A stretch of 64,000 nt of DNA. Origin: Streptomyces antibioticus. GTDB taxonomy: Bacteria; Actinomycetota; Actinomycetes; Streptomycetales; Streptomycetaceae. Each line of letters starts with the position of its first letter. The first letter of the stretch is position 1. A model generated the notes under the pieces. That model had not been told where the DNA came from. It made no database searches and saw nothing but the letters and a program-made list of their open reading frames with translations. The stretch lies in the NCBI RefSeq assembly GCF_002019855.1, contig NZ_CM007717.1:6829750-6893749 (forward strand), in the 5' to 3' direction. The position numbers and the translations under genes are program-made. Shown here piece after piece: positions 63,916 through 64,000 of the stretch.

Positions 63916-64000
63916 GAAAGAATCGGCAGGGAACGAAGCACCACCGACAGCGCACTCCACGGACACAGCGCACCACGGACACTGCGCACTCCACGGAAAA

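Overview
This is a chromosomal stretch from a high-GC actinomycete, almost certainly a Streptomyces. Very high G+C at third codon positions, frequent GTG starts, a single TTA leucine codon in about 60 kb of coding sequence, an F420-dependent oxidoreductase, and the gene set all support this. No tRNA, rRNA, CRISPR array, insertion sequence or phage gene is visible.

Left part (1-27.4 kb), mostly core and catabolic genes. It begins with a gene-poor 0.5 kb, then a fused 3-oxoadipate enol-lactonase/4-carboxymuconolactone decarboxylase, a metallo-hydrolase and exonuclease III. Next come a secreted S15-type hydrolase, a membrane-anchored protein, a secreted gamma-glutamyltransferase, a ClpC-like ATPase, and a methionine aminopeptidase divergent from a small XRE regulator. 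A gene for a large actinobacterial protein follows, broken by a one-base frameshift in a C-rich tract. From 14.4 to 23.5 kb lies a reductive pyrimidine/hydantoin catabolism cluster: nitrilase-family carbamoylase, class III aminotransferase, PucR regulator, second carbamoylase, dihydropyrimidinase/hydantoinase, F420-dependent LLM oxidoreductase and NCS1 permease. A lipoprotein, an inositol-monophosphatase-like enzyme, a phytoene-desaturase-like oxidoreductase and a macrodomain hydrolase separate it from the next region.

Centre (27.4-53.5 kb), the antimycin biosynthetic gene cluster, complete from antA to antP. It contains antA (ECF sigma factor), antB (acyltransferase), antC (two-module NRPS with KR), antD (PKS with TE), antE (crotonyl-CoA carboxylase/reductase), antF and antG (aryl ligase and carrier protein), antHIJKL (phenylacetyl-CoA-epoxidase-like oxygenase), antM (ketoreductase), antN (tryptophan dioxygenase), antO (alpha/beta hydrolase) and antP (kynureninase). 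Tryptophan is turned into anthranilate by AntN/P and then into 3-aminosalicylate on AntG by AntF and AntHIJKL. It is N-formylated, passed to AntC (threonine, then pyruvate reduced to lactate) and AntD (one alkylmalonyl extension), released as a dilactone, and O-acylated by AntB after keto reduction. No phosphopantetheinyl transferase gene (antQ) is present. The transcription units are antBA (-), antCDE (+), antGF (-) and antHIJKLMNOP (+), delimited by strong hairpins.

Right part (53.6-64 kb): a secreted M1 metallopeptidase, a nitrate reductase fused to a CysJ-like NADPH flavoprotein, and a Tat-exported GH2 beta-galactosidase carrying an inserted LamG domain.

The chemistry encoded here is known. 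The less described items are regulatory and structural: paired palindromes before antB, an inverted repeat between antG and antH, the antC TTA codon, an orphan A-subdomain segment inside AntC, repeat arrays at gene ends, and candidate operators in the pyrimidine cluster and between map and its divergent regulator.
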